Positions 23,119 to 35,114 are shown, counted from the stretch's first letter. The stretch: 64,000 nt of DNA from Dichetophora obliterata (GCA_963920525.1 OY986438.1:192732962-192796961), one strand, 5' to 3'. Notes: generated by a model not told the origin, from the letters alone. A program made the numbers and translations.

Positions 23119-24406
23119 TTGGGGGTTGGAATTAGTTTTAAAGGTTTTCTAAGAGATGGCGTAACTATCAATAAATCGCATCGGGCACACCTGTGACTAT
23201 ATTCATTTCAAAGCACATTGTCTAAGCTTCATTTTTCAGTATGTGTCATTCCACTGAAGTGTAAGCAACATATATTTTTTTCTCTGTGAACATGTCGACT
23301 TTCGTTCCAACAAAACGCAGTTTGCGGGAAGGTTTACTTTTGTGCTTCCATTTGAAGAAAAAAGCGGTTGAAGCACAACGCACGCTTACTGAGGTTTACG
23401 GGGACTATGCTCCATCGATTTCTACTTGTGAGTACTGGTTCCGTCGGTTTAAAAGTGGTGATTTTGATACGGAAGACAAAGAGCGTCCGGGCCAGCCGAA
23501 AAAGTTTGAAGATGAGGAATTGGAGGCTTTGCTCGATGAAGACCCGTGTCAAACCCTTCAAGAATTGTCAGAATCATTGGGAGTCGACTTATCAACGGTC
23601 GGCAAACGCTTGAAGGCCATGGGAATGATTCAAAAGCAAGGAAATTGGGTGCCGTACCAGTTGAAGCTGAGAGACGTTGAACGGCGATTTTGCATGTGCG
23701 AACAACTGCTTCAACGGCATAAAAGGAAGAGTTTTTTGCATCGTATTGTCACTGGCAATGAAAAGTGGATCCATTACGATAATCCTAAGCGAAAAAAATC
23801 GTGGGGACCACCCGGCCATGCATCAACATCGAGGGCCAAGCCGAATATTCATGGCGCCAAGCTTATGCTGTGTATTTGGTGGGATCAGAAGGGTGTCGTG
23901 TACTATGAGCTGCTAAAACCTAACGAAACCATCACTGCGGAACGCTACCAACAACAATTGATGCAATTGAGCCGAGCATTAAAGGTTAAACGGCCGGAAT
24001 ATGCCAAAAGACACGACAAAGTGGTTTTTCAACATGACAACGCACGGCCACATGTTGCAAGAACCGTCAAGGAAACGTTGGAGGCGCTGAATTGGGATGT
24101 GCTACCCCACCCGCCTTATAGCCCAGACATAGCCCCTTCCGACTACCACCTATTCAGATCGATGACGCATGGCTTGGCTGAGCAGCGCTTCACTTCTTAC
24201 GAGGATACCAAAAAATGGGTCGATTCGTGGATTGCCTCAAAAGACGAATCGTTCTTCCGGCGCGGAATCCATATGCTGCCAGAAAGATGGGAAAATGTTG
24301 TAGATAACGATGGACAATACTTTGAATAATATACATTGTACCGTTGTTTCTAAATAAATGCTCAAAAACCGAAAAAAAAACCTTTAAAATTAATTCCCAC
24401 CCCCAT
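23119..24406 (+). mobile_element. Complete mariner element (Tc1/mariner superfamily)
   Basis: The 5' end GGGGGTTGGAATTAG-TTTTAAAGG and the 3' end, read in reverse complement, GGGGGTGGGAATTAATTTTAAAGG form terminal repeats of about 28 bp with two mismatches. Total length is about 1.29 kb, normal for mariner. TA precedes the 5' end; the 3' flank is TG, so the TA duplication is mutated on one side. One uninterrupted transposase ORF fills the interior. Confidence 0.9.
23292..24329 (+). CDS. mariner transposase, 345 aa, first catalytic Asp replaced by Asn
   Basis: Full-length mariner transposase: N-terminal paired-like helix-turn-helix region (about residues 1-110), linker motif WVPYQL (mariner consensus WVPHEL), then the DDE/D domain. 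Residues seen: VTGNEKW, where mariners have TGDEKW; HDNARPH with Asp249; and YSPDIAPSDYHLF with Asp284, 34 residues on, which is the DD34D signature. By position the Asn is residue 156 (AAT at 23757-23759), equivalent to the essential Asp156 of Mos1. The frame is otherwise intact. The reading frame can be extended upstream to a GTG at 23286, but ATG at 23292 (MSTF) is the natural start. The protein should still bind the terminal repeats and dimerise but is expected to be unable to cut. Family identity is certain; loss of catalysis is inferred from one base. Confidence 0.95.
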   Translation: MSTFVPTKRSLREGLLLCFHLKKKAVEAQRTLTEVYGDYAPSISTCEYWFRRFKSGDFDTEDKERPGQPKKFEDEELEALLDEDPCQTLQELSESLGVDLSTVGKRLKAMGMIQKQGNWVPYQLKLRDVERRFCMCEQLLQRHKRKSFLHRIVTGNEKWIHYDNPKRKKSWGPPGHASTSRAKPNIHGAKLMLCIWWDQKGVVYYELLKPNETITAERYQQQLMQLSRALKVKRPEYAKRHDKVVFQHDNARPHVARTVKETLEALNWDVLPHPPYSPDIAPSDYHLFRSMTHGLAEQRFTSYEDTKKWVDSWIASKDESFFRRGIHMLPERWENVVDNDGQYFE

Positions 24407-24631
24407 TGTTAATCATAATACTATTTTGCAATTATAACATTTACGTGTCATTAAATAGTGGTATTTTAAGACTTAAAGCTGAGAAATGTGCAAACATTAT
24501 TAAAACAAGAATATCGAAATAGTATTAACAACTATTGGAAATAACTCGCGAAACAAGTAATTAAATAAAACTCGAAAAACATGTTTGCAAAAATAAATAA
24601 ACTTTTTAAAACTGCTATATTACTATACCTG

Positions 24632-24711
24632 GGGCCGAATTACAGCATCCGTGATCGACCAAAATTGTACAAGATAGTAATTTTGCTCGATCACCGGCTG
24701 TAATTCGGCCC
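24632..24711. mobile_element. 80-bp foldback MITE, GGGCCGAATTACAGC family, copy 1
   Basis: GGGCCGAATTACAGC at the left and GCTGTAATTCGGCCC at the right, with internal pairing GTGATCGA/TCGATCAC and CAAAATT/AATTTTG. It is flanked by CTG on both sides (24629-24631, 24712-24714). Copy 2 at 54611-54720 has CAG on both sides, so a 3-bp CWG target duplication is supported by two insertions. Confidence 0.85.
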
Positions 24712-24714
24712 CTG

Positions 24715-25150
24715 ATTTAAAAATACCTGTCTGATTAGATTGTCTCATGACCCATGCTGGAATTGATATCGCTTGCATACCTATAAATGAAAATAATTTA
24801 ATATTTGAAGAATGAACTATACAAGTTAATATCATTGGATCACATTTTAAAAGTGTACCAAATAAAAATATTTCCAACTAATACAGAAAATTAGTAAACA
24901 TGAAAATTTAAAGATTTATTTACATGGACAATTTTTCAAATACCCTTCTAAATTTTTCCGATGACGTTAAATCTGACAAATTTATAGAAAAAAAAAACAT
25001 TAACCCTGCGATTCAGGAACCTTCCGGAGGTGGTAAGTTGCAGTATGAGGTCTGGCCAGATTTTGTATACATACAAATATATATATACTAGTGATTGTCC
25101 CCCGAAAATCGGGTGGGCTGGATATAAGCTCAAGAGATCTTATTATAGTA
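24715..25150. other. AT-rich spacer
   Basis: No gene or repeat structure recognised. Confidence 0.4.
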
Positions 25151-26113
25151 CTAGCTGATAAACCCGGTGTTACTCGAGAGTCATTTATATAAATATTTTA
25201 ACATACACTTCTCGAAAAATAAATTTCGCGAAAAAAATCAAATCAAACCCTTGTTGTTTTGATGACAAAAACAGTAAATAATTTTTGCGCTTAGCTGGAA
25301 GAATTTTTGCAAGTAAATGCTTTGTCATATGAAAGATAGCCAGATGTGCAATTTTTAATTGATGTAATTTTTACAACAACAACAATTTTTAAGTCATTTT
25401 TTGAGTAAAAAGTCAATATTTTGGACCTTTTTTGACATATTCACAAAACATATAGACACTGACTTAACGGTACAGTTCAACCTATTTTTGTGAAGTGATT
25501 TTATTGAACTTTTTACTTACGCGTGCCTGCGTATTTGCATTTGCATGCAAAACAACAACGAAGCAAAATACGTTTTCGTAAATTGGCGAACAAATAGCAG
25601 ATCGAACAAATGGCAGACCAGCGTATTCGAACTGTGAATGGCCTTATTGAGATGTTTTAATGTTATTTGGGCTGGTTCTTAAGATGATATAATGCGGAGA
25701 AAGTGCGAAAAAGCTGTAGTAGCTGAACTCTATAAAAAAAAATAAAAAAAAAAAATTTTAATGAAATATATTAATGGACAGCGGAGATATTTGCATCGAA
25801 AGACCAAACTTTTATTTTCATGTCGTTTTTTTCTCATTCTTAGGCAACAGTGTTTTATGAAAAAGTCGTTGTACTGAAAATTTCTCCAATTTTGAAGATA
25901 TGTGAGTGTTTTTGATGTCAAAATAAAAACAAAATTTCAAAGAAAAAATTTTCAAAGGGGGCGTGGCAAAAACTAAGTATGTTACATTTTAAGTTGAGCT
26001 TCACTTAATATGTATACCTAGTTTGAGCAAAATCCGTTGAGCCGTTTAGATTTGTGTAAAGGCCAAACAAACAAACAAACAAACAAACAGAAAATGAGTT
26101 TTATTACTATAGG
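25151..26113 (-). mobile_element. Non-autonomous Helitron, reverse orientation
   Basis: Read on the - strand it begins (C)CTATAGTAATAAAACTC, followed by TTTGTTTGTTTG. It ends with CCGGGTTTATCAGCTAG preceded by an arm (CGAGTAACACCGGG) able to form the 3' hairpin. The terminal CTAG with A and T as flanking bases is the Helitron pattern. The 5' TC is mutated to CC. The same family forms the insertion at 31346-33496. There is no Rep/helicase ORF. Confidence 0.75.
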
Positions 26114-26624
26114 TTATGACTGTAGTGATAGTATTATGACTGTTTGAATAAAAACCTTTCGAGATACTCATTTTAAGAGTCTAGAGCATTTTTGTTCTAC
26201 ATTCTAATTTAAGTAACTTTTCATGCATTAATAAACAAATGAAACTCATATTGCAATTTGACAGTGATAACACTTTAAATCATTGTTCAGCCGTGCTAGA
26301 GAACTGTAACTGACCGAATAAGTGTTAAGCAACAACTACATGACTTAATTCAGGGTTTGTTTAAACTACTTAAGATCAATATTATTCATTTAAATGGTTT
26401 AAACTCATTTCCTCGTTCCAATACAACTTTTTCACTCGCTGATAAAGGCCGCAATAGCTCTAATTTCACAAAAATTGCACAAGGCATGCCGGTGTGACCT
26501 CTAGTGGTACCAAATATAAAACCAGGTTCTATTAATTTTTCATCCTTAACAATACTTTTTAAAATACCCATTCATATTTGCCACTCTTCTTAATGTCCTC
26601 CATCACAAACATAAAAAAGAATAA
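26114..26624. other. AT-rich spacer
   Basis: Nothing recognised. Confidence 0.4.
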
Positions 26625-26626
26625 TA

Positions 26627-27538
26627 GCTGCGTTCCATTCGCTTCAAAATAATCCAGATTATTTTTTTTTACATGCAAAGTTAACACAAAAATAATAATC
26701 CTATAACAAATAGGATTATTTTTTCTATCAACATAAAATTGTGATATAGCCTTTAAAGAATTTGAAACACAGGTGCCGCACCTGTATATTTTTATGAGTT
26801 GTCATATAATTTTTTTAATTATTTGTTTGTTTGATACAATGACTATTAGGTAGCCATGACAGCTACCTATTTTCTTACGAGCTGCGACCATCGAAAGCAA
26901 TCGCGTCGGAAGCGAATTTCATCTGGGGGGACAGTACAAATGGGGGGCAGTTCAAATGGTGGTGCAAAAAAAGTTCACCAAAATTTCTTCACATGAAACA
27001 TGAAGAAGAGAGAAAGAAGAGGAAAATATATAAAACAAAAATATTATCGTTGTAAAAAAACGGATATTTTGAATAACTTTTCCTTATAAATTGTTTATCT
27101 AGCTAAAAAAGTGGGGGGGGCAACTGCCCACCTTCCCCCCGCTTCCAACGCCAATGATCGAAAGTTAAACAAAAGAAAACAAAACAAACCGCGTGTGTCA
27201 CACACATTGGACACATTCAGCGGAGCCAACAATTGCACTTAAATTATTTACATAAGTGCATAATATTAATAATTAAATTAAATAATTTACAGTTTTTTTG
27301 ACGTTTAGAGTAAAACACATTCAGAGAAAAACATCGTTCACTAAGGTATCGCTACCATGACAGATCACAACAGTTTTGAACGACACACGTTCTCATGACA
27401 CCTAATAGTTATTGTATCATGATTGCTTGTTTGAATTTAATTTTGACTGCAACGGTAGTGCCCTCTTTGAGTCGCTTTCTTGCCGTTCCTTTGAGAAAAT
27501 TTGTTATCGCGATTATATTAAGGCGAAAGGAACGCAGC
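26627..27538. mobile_element. MITE, GCTGCGTT family, copy 2, carrying a hAT insertion
   Basis: Same family as 4431-5074: ends GCTGCGTTCCATTCGC and GCGAAAGGAACGCAGC, flanked by TA (26625-26626, 27539-27540). It is longer than copy 1 by the 259-bp element at 26898-27156 plus its duplicated 8 bp. Elsewhere the copies are roughly 90 percent alike by eye. Confidence 0.85.
26898..27156. mobile_element. Non-autonomous hAT element with 8-bp TSD ATCGAAAG
   Basis: ATCGAAAG occurs at 26890-26897 and again at 27157-27164. Copy 1 of the host MITE has the site once (ATCGAATG near 4692), which shows the empty site. Ends are CAATCGCGTCGGAAGC and, in reverse complement, CATTGGCGTTGGAAGC. The second resembles the CATTGGCGTAGC end at 50121 and 57689, so all belong to one hAT group. 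The interior shares AGAGAGAAAGAAGAG and ATATTATCGTTG with the 50.7 kb region. Confidence 0.85.
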
Positions 27539-27540
27539 TA

Positions 27541-30300
27541 ATGTGTCCCACTTCTGGAAGTCCCAACGAAAAAAGAAACTTTACTAAGGTTGTAGTTAAG
27601 GTGATTCAAAAAAAATTTTTCCCAAATAGACCGAACCCGACCGGAAATGGGATCATTATATCAAAATATAAAAATTAAAATTTAAAAAAATTTTTTACAT
27701 TTTTAGATGGTGCTACTAGCGGTTTTCTGTTTTAGCTAGAGAAAATCTACGAAAAAGCCTTAAAATTTAAAAACTCATATCTCACTCATTTTTTTACAAA
27801 AATCATGATTTTTTCACAGAATACGCATAATTAGATCAACATTTATAAAAACGAGTTAAAATTTTGGATACTAACTTTTTTTTGTTTTTTAGTCAATAGA
27901 GTATTAAAAAAAGAATCGATGGCAACTTTGGTTCCCCATGGGAAAAAAAATATTTTTTTTTAAAAGGATACATATTTCTAGCCAAGCATTTATTCTCTTT
28001 TTCAATATAATTTTACAGACGTCGAATAAACTTGGATAGTGCAGCTTATTTAAGGTATAATTACAGTTTCGGAAAGGGAAAAAGTAAGCCATTTTCTAAA
28101 GTTAATAACTTGGGCCTTTTATTAGCTATTAACATAAATTTTTTAAAATTTTGACATCCTTAATGATTTAAAAACAAAACAAAAAAAAATAATTTTCACA
28201 ATTTGTATGACTTAATAGATGGCGACAAAGTAAATTGCTCAAAAAAAAAAAAAAACGGTGTCCATGTGGCGGAATGGGACTTCTGAAACAAAAAAATAAA
28301 AAAATTCTTAAAGAGAGATGCCTGTCGCCCGACAATCTACCATAGCATTTGAAAAATTGAAGAAAGAAAAAAATTGGTAAATATTAAAAAAAAATTGAAT
28401 ACATTTTTTGACCCTTTACCTTTGCTAGCTCATTTTTTTAAATTTTTTAAAGATTTTTTGTAGATTGCCGTAGAGAATATAAAGAAGAAATTAATAAAGA
28501 AAATAAAACAAGGTTTTTTTAAATCGGTCAAGCCAATCCTGAGATAACTTGTCCGCCAGTGGAAACAATTTTGTTTCGAGAAAAGCGCGTTTAAATTTTT
28601 TTTATTACGATGAATATTATTTTTTTCAATCTTCAATGACACCAATAAAACATGTTCAAATTTCAAAATGTTTGCATTTTATTTTTTTATTTAAAAAATA
28701 ATAATAAAATTATAAAAAAGGAGACATATACCAAGTCAATTTCTGCCTCAAAAAAAGCTATTACGTTACTTTAATTCATTAATTCTTGGAAAATGGTTTT
28801 CTTATTGGCGTTGGAAATTAATTTTTATTATTCCATAATTTAATAATGGAATTAAAATGGAACTACATAGTTCATATTTTTCAAATAAAACCTCGATGTA
28901 GCAAGTGTAATCACTGATCCTATTATTTCTTCACCGCCAACATTTCATTTAAAACCACCCATCCTGTATCTTTCATCCAAAAAAAAATTTTTAGCTCAAA
29001 GCTATTTTCAAAATCTTTTTCATCTTTCTTCATTGGACAAAATGTAATATTGTTTTCAATTGAACAAGCCTAAACTGCATTGTTAAAAAAATGTTTATCG
29101 AAGAATAACTTGTTAATGTATACAGGGTCAAAAAACAGGTGTGGATGTAAAGTAAATTTTAAGTCATTCCCTACTTTTCAGTTAAAACAACAAAATAACA
29201 GTTTTCGTATTGAAAGAATCGAAACATAGCTGCGTTTTTTCGTAAAAGGTCCAAATATTCCAAATATTGTTTCACACGATTTGGGTTTATTTAAGACCCT
29301 TTTTCTTTATGTTACAAGTTGTCACAAAATCTTGAAACCCCCCCCCCCCCCCCCTTCTACTCACCACAAGGTCACTCTGTGTTCTTATTTTCTAATATGT
29401 TGTGGTTTTTCTTACATATTCGCAATTCGTTATACAAAAATTATAGTTCAAATTATGCTTATTAGGGATCACCCTATATATGTCACACATTTTGGTCCCC
29501 CACCCCATATTATATATACCCCACCACCCTGCCACAGAGTTTTAATTCTCACTGACCAAGGAGTGGTTAGAAATATTTAAACTTTTTTTTCACATAAATT
29601 ATTTTTAAGCTGTAGAACTTTGTAAAAAATATAAAAATATTTTCAAAAATATGCATTTTCATCAAAAAAATCATATGGTTTTCGATGATAGAAACTGTTT
29701 ATGGAAATTATGTGTCAAAAAAAAAAATCAATTGTTGCAAATAAATTATATGTTATGTGTCAAATGATATGAGAGTGTGGAAAAAGAAAATTTTAACAAA
29801 AAAAATTTACAACAAAAAAAAACAACTTTTGGCCTATTTTTTGAGCAAAGATTTTATATTATAGAGGTTTTTTGAAAACAATATGAAGCACTAGATTGGT
29901 GAGGTAGCGGTAAATGTTTTCGTTTTTTCCATAGTTATTTAATTCAACTTTCAGACAAAATTGTATTGAAATCTATTGGGAAATGGCTGAGATATTTGCT
30001 TGCAAAATCAAAACTTGAAATTTTGATCGTTTTTTCTCATTCAAAGGCGATGGCCGTTGCATTGAGAAAATCTACAGTTTTCGAGATATCGCAATAAGTT
30101 TGATATCATAATAACGGGATTTTTTTTAACATACTATCTGTGGAAAATATTACAAAAAAACTTCCGTATACCGTTATTCTTCGTAACCAAGGACTTTTCA
30201 TACATAAATACGGAGTAAGCTACAGCTTTCATGATATCGCCATCAATTTAATAAAAAACCAAGGCATGCGCCTTATACAAACAAGGTTTGGTCTTTGACC
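27541..30300. other. AT-rich non-coding block with a 17-C tract
   Basis: 2.8 kb without coding signal: many A and T runs and a pure C17 run at 29338-29354. Segments near 29990-30120 (AGATATTTGCTTGCAAAATC, TTTTTCTCATTC) resemble the interior of the Helitrons here, so it may include a decayed relative. Confidence 0.4.
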
Positions 30301-30612
30301 TGAAAGGAAAGGAATAGATTTATTTAGAGGAATTGATTAGGCGAAACAACTGTGAAAGACAATTTGAATTGCTTTTAACCGAGGCTAGTATTATGCCTTA
30401 ACCTCGGCTAGCATTTCCAGTCTTTTAGTCGTTCCTGTCCTTTAATTCCACATTTTCCACAACTTAGTTGTGGATTTTTAGTTTTCCATAATTCTTAAAT
30501 ATAGGAAAGAACAAAGAAAGTGAAAAGAACCATGCCCGAGCCCGGATGCAAACCAGGGACCTCTGGGTTGAAAGTCTAGCGCACTCTCCGCTAGACTACA
30601 AAGGACGACTAC
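30300..30612 (-). repeat. tRNA-derived SINE-like sequence
   Basis: On the - strand 30612-30525 reads TAGTCTAGCGG (matches pol III box A) and GGTTTGCATCC (box B-like) at tRNA spacing. The expected acceptor stem does not form, so it is not a working tRNA gene. A tail of unrelated sequence follows. The boundary at 30300 is approximate. Confidence 0.5.
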
Positions 30613-30924
30613 TTGCTTACAATGACTTTAAATGACAAAATTTTCTTATCGTCAAGTGAATTAAATGCGCCTTGCTTTCTGTTGCTACGAAGAATGATCT
30701 TCGACTAATGAGGGATTTTCGTCAATTTCTCGTAGGAATAACTTCGTAATTTGGTTATTACATTCGTAGTGTTTACTAAAAAATTCATTCGCAGGTTCAC
30801 TGTACGCATTATTCGTAAAAGGTACGAAGTTTTAGATAAGTTTAAAAAATTTACAACTGAAATCGTTCAGACTGGTTTGTCTAACAATTACCGAATATAA
30901 GGACATGTGTGATTGCAGTGTGGC

Positions 30925-31012
30925 CAAAGCCTACTGGAAGAGTACGTGCTCCGTACGCTAGAGAACCACGGTTCAAACTCTAGCTGAACAGAAGGTTATT
31001 TTCGTGACTAGG
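30925..31012 (+). repeat. tRNA-like SINE head inside block A
   Basis: AAGCCTACTGG (box A-like) and GGTTCAAACTC (box B) lie about 40 bases apart, followed by AGCTGAACAGAAGG. The copy at 56868-56950 (- strand) keeps the better box A, TAGCCTACTGG. It is a relative of the SINE at 39748-40030. Confidence 0.55.
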
Positions 31013-31257
31013 TATTACGATCATTCGTAAATGGAAAGTACAATATAAATTTGTTTTTGTACGAATACGAATAAAATATTTAAAATGTGTACCAAACTAC
31101 GTCCATTTTACGAATTCTATTCGTGTCTGAAAATTACGAATTCTATTCGTGTCTGAAAATTACGAATAAAATTCGTAGAAAAAAATTTTCAATTTAAGAA
31201 TACGTATTGAAAAATTTTTGTGAAACAAAGGTAAATGAAATGGTATCGTAACTTATT

Positions 31258-33609
31258 AGGCCATGTTCATATTACTCTTTTTTGTCGATATTGCGACACC
31301 GCTCTCATTTTTTTTTTCGCAAACGCGGCTGAAAATTACTGAATATCTATAGTAATAAAACTCATTTTCTGTATGTTTGTTTGTTTGTTTGGACTTTTTA
31401 CAAATCTAAACGGCTCAACGAATTTCGCTTAAACTAGGTATACATATTAACTGCATCTCAACATAAAATGTTACACACCCAGTTTTTGCCACGCCCCCTC
31501 CGAAATTTTTCAACTAACGGTAATTTTGTTATTATAATACTTTTTAGCATCGGAGTTTTTTGTGTATTTAATTATACAGAATTTCTGTTATTTTAACATC
31601 AAAAACATTCACATATATTCAAAATTGTAGAAATTTTCAGTACAACGACTTTTTCATAAAGCATCGTTACCTAAGAATGAGAAAAAACGACATGACAATC
31701 AAAGTTTGATTTTTCGATGCAAATATCTCCGCTGTCCATTAATATATTTCATTAAAATTTTTTTTGTTCGAAAGTTCAATAAAATCACTTCACAAAAATA
31801 GGTTGAACTGTACCGTTAAGTCAGTGTAACTATGTTTTATAATTATGTCAAAAAAGGTTCAAAATATTGACTTTTTACTCAAAAAATGACTCAAAAATTG
31901 TTTTTGTTGTAAAAATTAAATCCACCTTTTATATGACAGAGCATTTATTTGCAAACATTCTTCCAGCCAAGCGCAAATATTATTTTACTACAATGGTCCT
32001 TTGATTTTTTCGCGAAATTTATTTTTTTCCAAAATGTTGTTTTTATATTTTTTACAAAAAAGTCAAGCCTCAAAAATAATTTATGTGAACTAATTACCCC
32101 AATATCTCTTTTCAATCAAAAGTTATGGCTAAAAATCTATTTTTTCATACAATTGACTATCTATAGTAATAAAACTCATTTTCTGTTTGTTTGTTTGTTT
32201 GTTGGTTTGTTTGATCTTTATACAAATCTAAGCGGCTCATCGGATTTCGCTCAAACTAGGTACACATATTAAGTGTATCTCAACTTAAAATTTTACGTAC
32301 TTAGTTTTTGCCACGCCCCTTCCGAAATTTTTCAACTAACGGTAATTTTGTTATTATAATACTTTTTACCATCGGAGTTTCTTGCGTATTTAATTTTAAA
32401 AAATTTCTGTTATTTTGGCATCAAAAATACTCACATATATTCAAACTTGTAGAAATTTACTCTACAACGACTTTTTCATAAAACATCGTTACCTAAGAAT
32501 GAGAAAAAAACGACATGAAAATCAAAGTTTGGTCATTCGATGCAAATATCTCTGCTGTCCATTATCATATTTCATTCAAATTTTTTTTGTTCAAAAGTTC
32601 ATTAAAATCACTTCACAAATAGGTTGAACTGTACCGTTAAGTCAGTGAAACTATGTTTTATAATTATGCCAAAAAAGGTCCAAATTTTGACTTTTTACTC
32701 AAAAAATGACTCAAAAATTATTTTTGTTGTAAAAATTAAATCAATTAAAAATTGCTCATCTGTTTGCTTGCACCTTTCATATGATATAGCATTTATTTGC
32801 AAAAATTCTTCCAGCTAAGCGAGTAATTACGAATAAGAGAGTAATTACGAACATTTTGGTTTATATAAAAACTTCCTTATAGTAATCTACTTAGTTTTTT
32901 GCCAGCTAATATAAATAAATAAACGCAGCTAATATAAATTTTAGTATGTACAATCATTTTTAGTACAATGAATTTTTCATAAAATATTGATAACTAATAA
33001 TGAGAAAAAAATTATATGAAAATCAAAGTTTTTACTTTTTATGTCAATATCTCCGCTGTTTTTAATATATTTCCTTAAAAAATTTTTTGTTAAAAAGTTC
33101 AATATATTTTTTAATATAAATCTTTGTTTAGATGTTAAAATGTCCATATCTCAAGGACCCATTGAGTCCCACCATAATTTTTATATTGTTGAAAAGATAA
33201 TTTTGCTAGCTTTAAGATTAAATAAATTTTTAAATTATTTTTAATTTTTAAAATATGTTTTTCGTACCCTTTCTTTGAATTCAATTAGCTCACCGCAAGA
33301 GATGGAACCACCAACAACAAAAATTTTCCAATACTTTTTGGATTAAAGTTCGTTCAATTACCTTTCTAACGGAAGCTTACAAATAAAACTCAACATGTTT
33401 TTCATTATTCCAGAATTTTAGAAACATTTAATCAAGAAGTTTATGTCAAAATGTTTATATAAATGACTCTCGAGTAACACCGGGTATATCAGCTAGTTAA
33501 ATAAATAAATGTATTTAAATACGAACAAAATTGAGTATTTTTCAGCAGCGTTTGCAAAAAAAAAACGTGAGAGCAATCGCGACTAAAACGCGTAATATGA
33601 ACACGGCCT
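31258..33609. mobile_element. MITE AGGCCATGTTCATATTAC, split by a Helitron
   Basis: The left half 31258-31345 and right half 33497-33609 together equal the intact, inverted copy at 47311-47520: AGGCC-TGTTCATATTACNC ends, then TTGTCG/CGACAA and GAGAGC/GCTCTC. The break lies exactly at the Helitron ends. Confidence 0.85.
31346..33496 (+). mobile_element. Helitron with two tandem 5' ends
   Basis: The insertion starts TCTATAGTAATAAAACTC (31346) and ends GTATATCAGCTAG (33496), inserted between A (31345) and T (33497). The paralogous MITE at 47311-47520 shows the uninterrupted site GAATA|TTAAATAAA. A second complete 5' end with the same TCTATAGTAATAAAACTC begins at 32160. The sequence after each start is closely alike for about 650 bp, but only one 3' end exists, preceded by the hairpin arm CTCGAGTAACACCGGG. 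So the element is a 5' partial tandem dimer, 2151 bp. No helicase ORF is present. Confidence 0.8.
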
Positions 33610-34003
33610 TACAGCAACGGGTACAACAGCTCTGCTTTATTTATAAATTAACCTAAAAAAAGTATTTTTGTATTCTTTTCAAAATACATTAAATAAATAA
33701 TGAACATATCGTCATATGAAATCAAAAAAGCCATAAGTTACACAAAATTCAAAATCGACTTTTTGATTGATTATGATGCATTTTAACAAAATACATTTTT
33801 CGCAAAATTTTACACTTTTACAATTAAAACCGACGTTTTTATTAACAAAGTTCTCAAAGCCCTAAGTTTAAGCGCAACTTACAATTTAGACAATTTTTTG
33901 ATTTTCTCTTTAAATTGTTTAACTTAAACTTACGGCTTTTTTGATTTAATATGAAGATATATAAAAAATGTACATTGCCTAGGGCGGCGGGCAAGCGTCC
34001 CTA

Positions 34004-35114
34004 AATATATGTTCATACATTAAAATTCCTTAAATTTCTTAAGTATACATCGAAATAATTCAATGGTTAAAAAGATATAATTAAATTATGAGAAAGATAA
34101 CCTTTTGTTATATTTTAGCTCATAACTCCTCACTTTTAGCTGATGACGAATTTTATCTAGACTTGATAATTGTGTGTCCTGCATATTTTTTAATGTTCCT
34201 CTGATATTGGTACCTACCAATACATTATTCAGAGCGGCCTAGAAATTTGAAGTACTGATAAAACCACATGAATTGAATTCCAAAATTTTAATTACTTCCA
34301 TGTGTATGGTCTGATTTTGTATGGTTTTGTGTAAAATGTTTACACTAGCGAAGAGTGCTTTACGATAGAAAGAATTCCTTCACTCTTCTCGATGATTCTT
34401 AAATGCGTGATTTTATTCAACCATACAATTTTTTCAACTTATTAAATATCAACATTATTTTTATATTTTTTTTAATATAACAAATGCTCGATCTCTGATC
34501 GATCCAATTTTTCTGCAATAACAAAAATAAATTATCCAGAGACTTTTCATAAACAAAGCGTTGTTGTTTATTTTTCCAATACTTTTCGCCGCAGTATGTT
34601 TGCTAAGTGGTAGCGCTAGCGGTAGGATGCGAAACCGAGTGTGTGTGTGCGATCAGCAGAATTGTTGCATTTTAACACCATTGTGAGAGCTGAGATGTGG
34701 GCAAGCATTTTGGCCAATTCGGCTTTAGAACAGTTCTGATTAGCAATTCGATGTGATCGGTTCACAGGTTTTTGTGACTATAAGATCAAAACAAGCAAAA
34801 TAATTAGAAAATAATAGAAAGAGACCGTTTCGTCGAGTGAAACCATATTTCAAATTCAATACTTGGGTATGGTATTGTCGATATCCAGCTAAGAGACTGT
34901 TTAGTTGTGCTAATTATTCTATTTGTGGGCCTTGAATTTTCACAGCCAAATGTTGAGTTATTGAAATTAAAACGCTGGCGACGACAAACGTGTTGCTTGA
35001 TTGTTTGTTCTGGTTGAAATATGATGAAATATTAAAAACGAAAATAACAGTTTAAAAACGAAAAATTTTGCACTTCTCCGCGGGAAAAAGTACGCGTTCA
35101 AAAACCCAACGAAG
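34004..35114 (+). promoter_or_regulatory. Upstream region and probable 5' UTR of pyrexia
   Basis: From about 34560 the sequence is less AT-rich and free of recognised repeats. The last 150 bases before the ATG (CGCGGGAAAAAGTACGCG and then CAACGAAG before ATG) look like a 5' leader. No TATA box stands out, so the start of transcription is not placed. Confidence 0.4.

Larger units (their letters stand above)
30613..34003. repeat. Repeat block A (inverted partner of block B at 41.76-49.78 kb)
   Basis: After removing later insertions this block (30613-31345 plus 33497-34003) matches, in inverted orientation, 49780-49405, 47525-47013 and 41873-41760. Shared landmarks are GAAACAAAGGTAAATG, the AGGCCGTGTTCATATTACG MITE, AAAACCGACGTTTTTATTAAC, and CATTGCCTAGGG at the end. 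The left part carries many TTACGAAT/ATTCGTAA pairs and a tRNA-like piece at 30925-31012. The related copy at 56728-57074 also has this. Confidence 0.7.

Noticed and set aside
30525..31012. tRNA genes
   Set aside because: Box A and B are present but acceptor and anticodon stems do not form; these are SINE heads.
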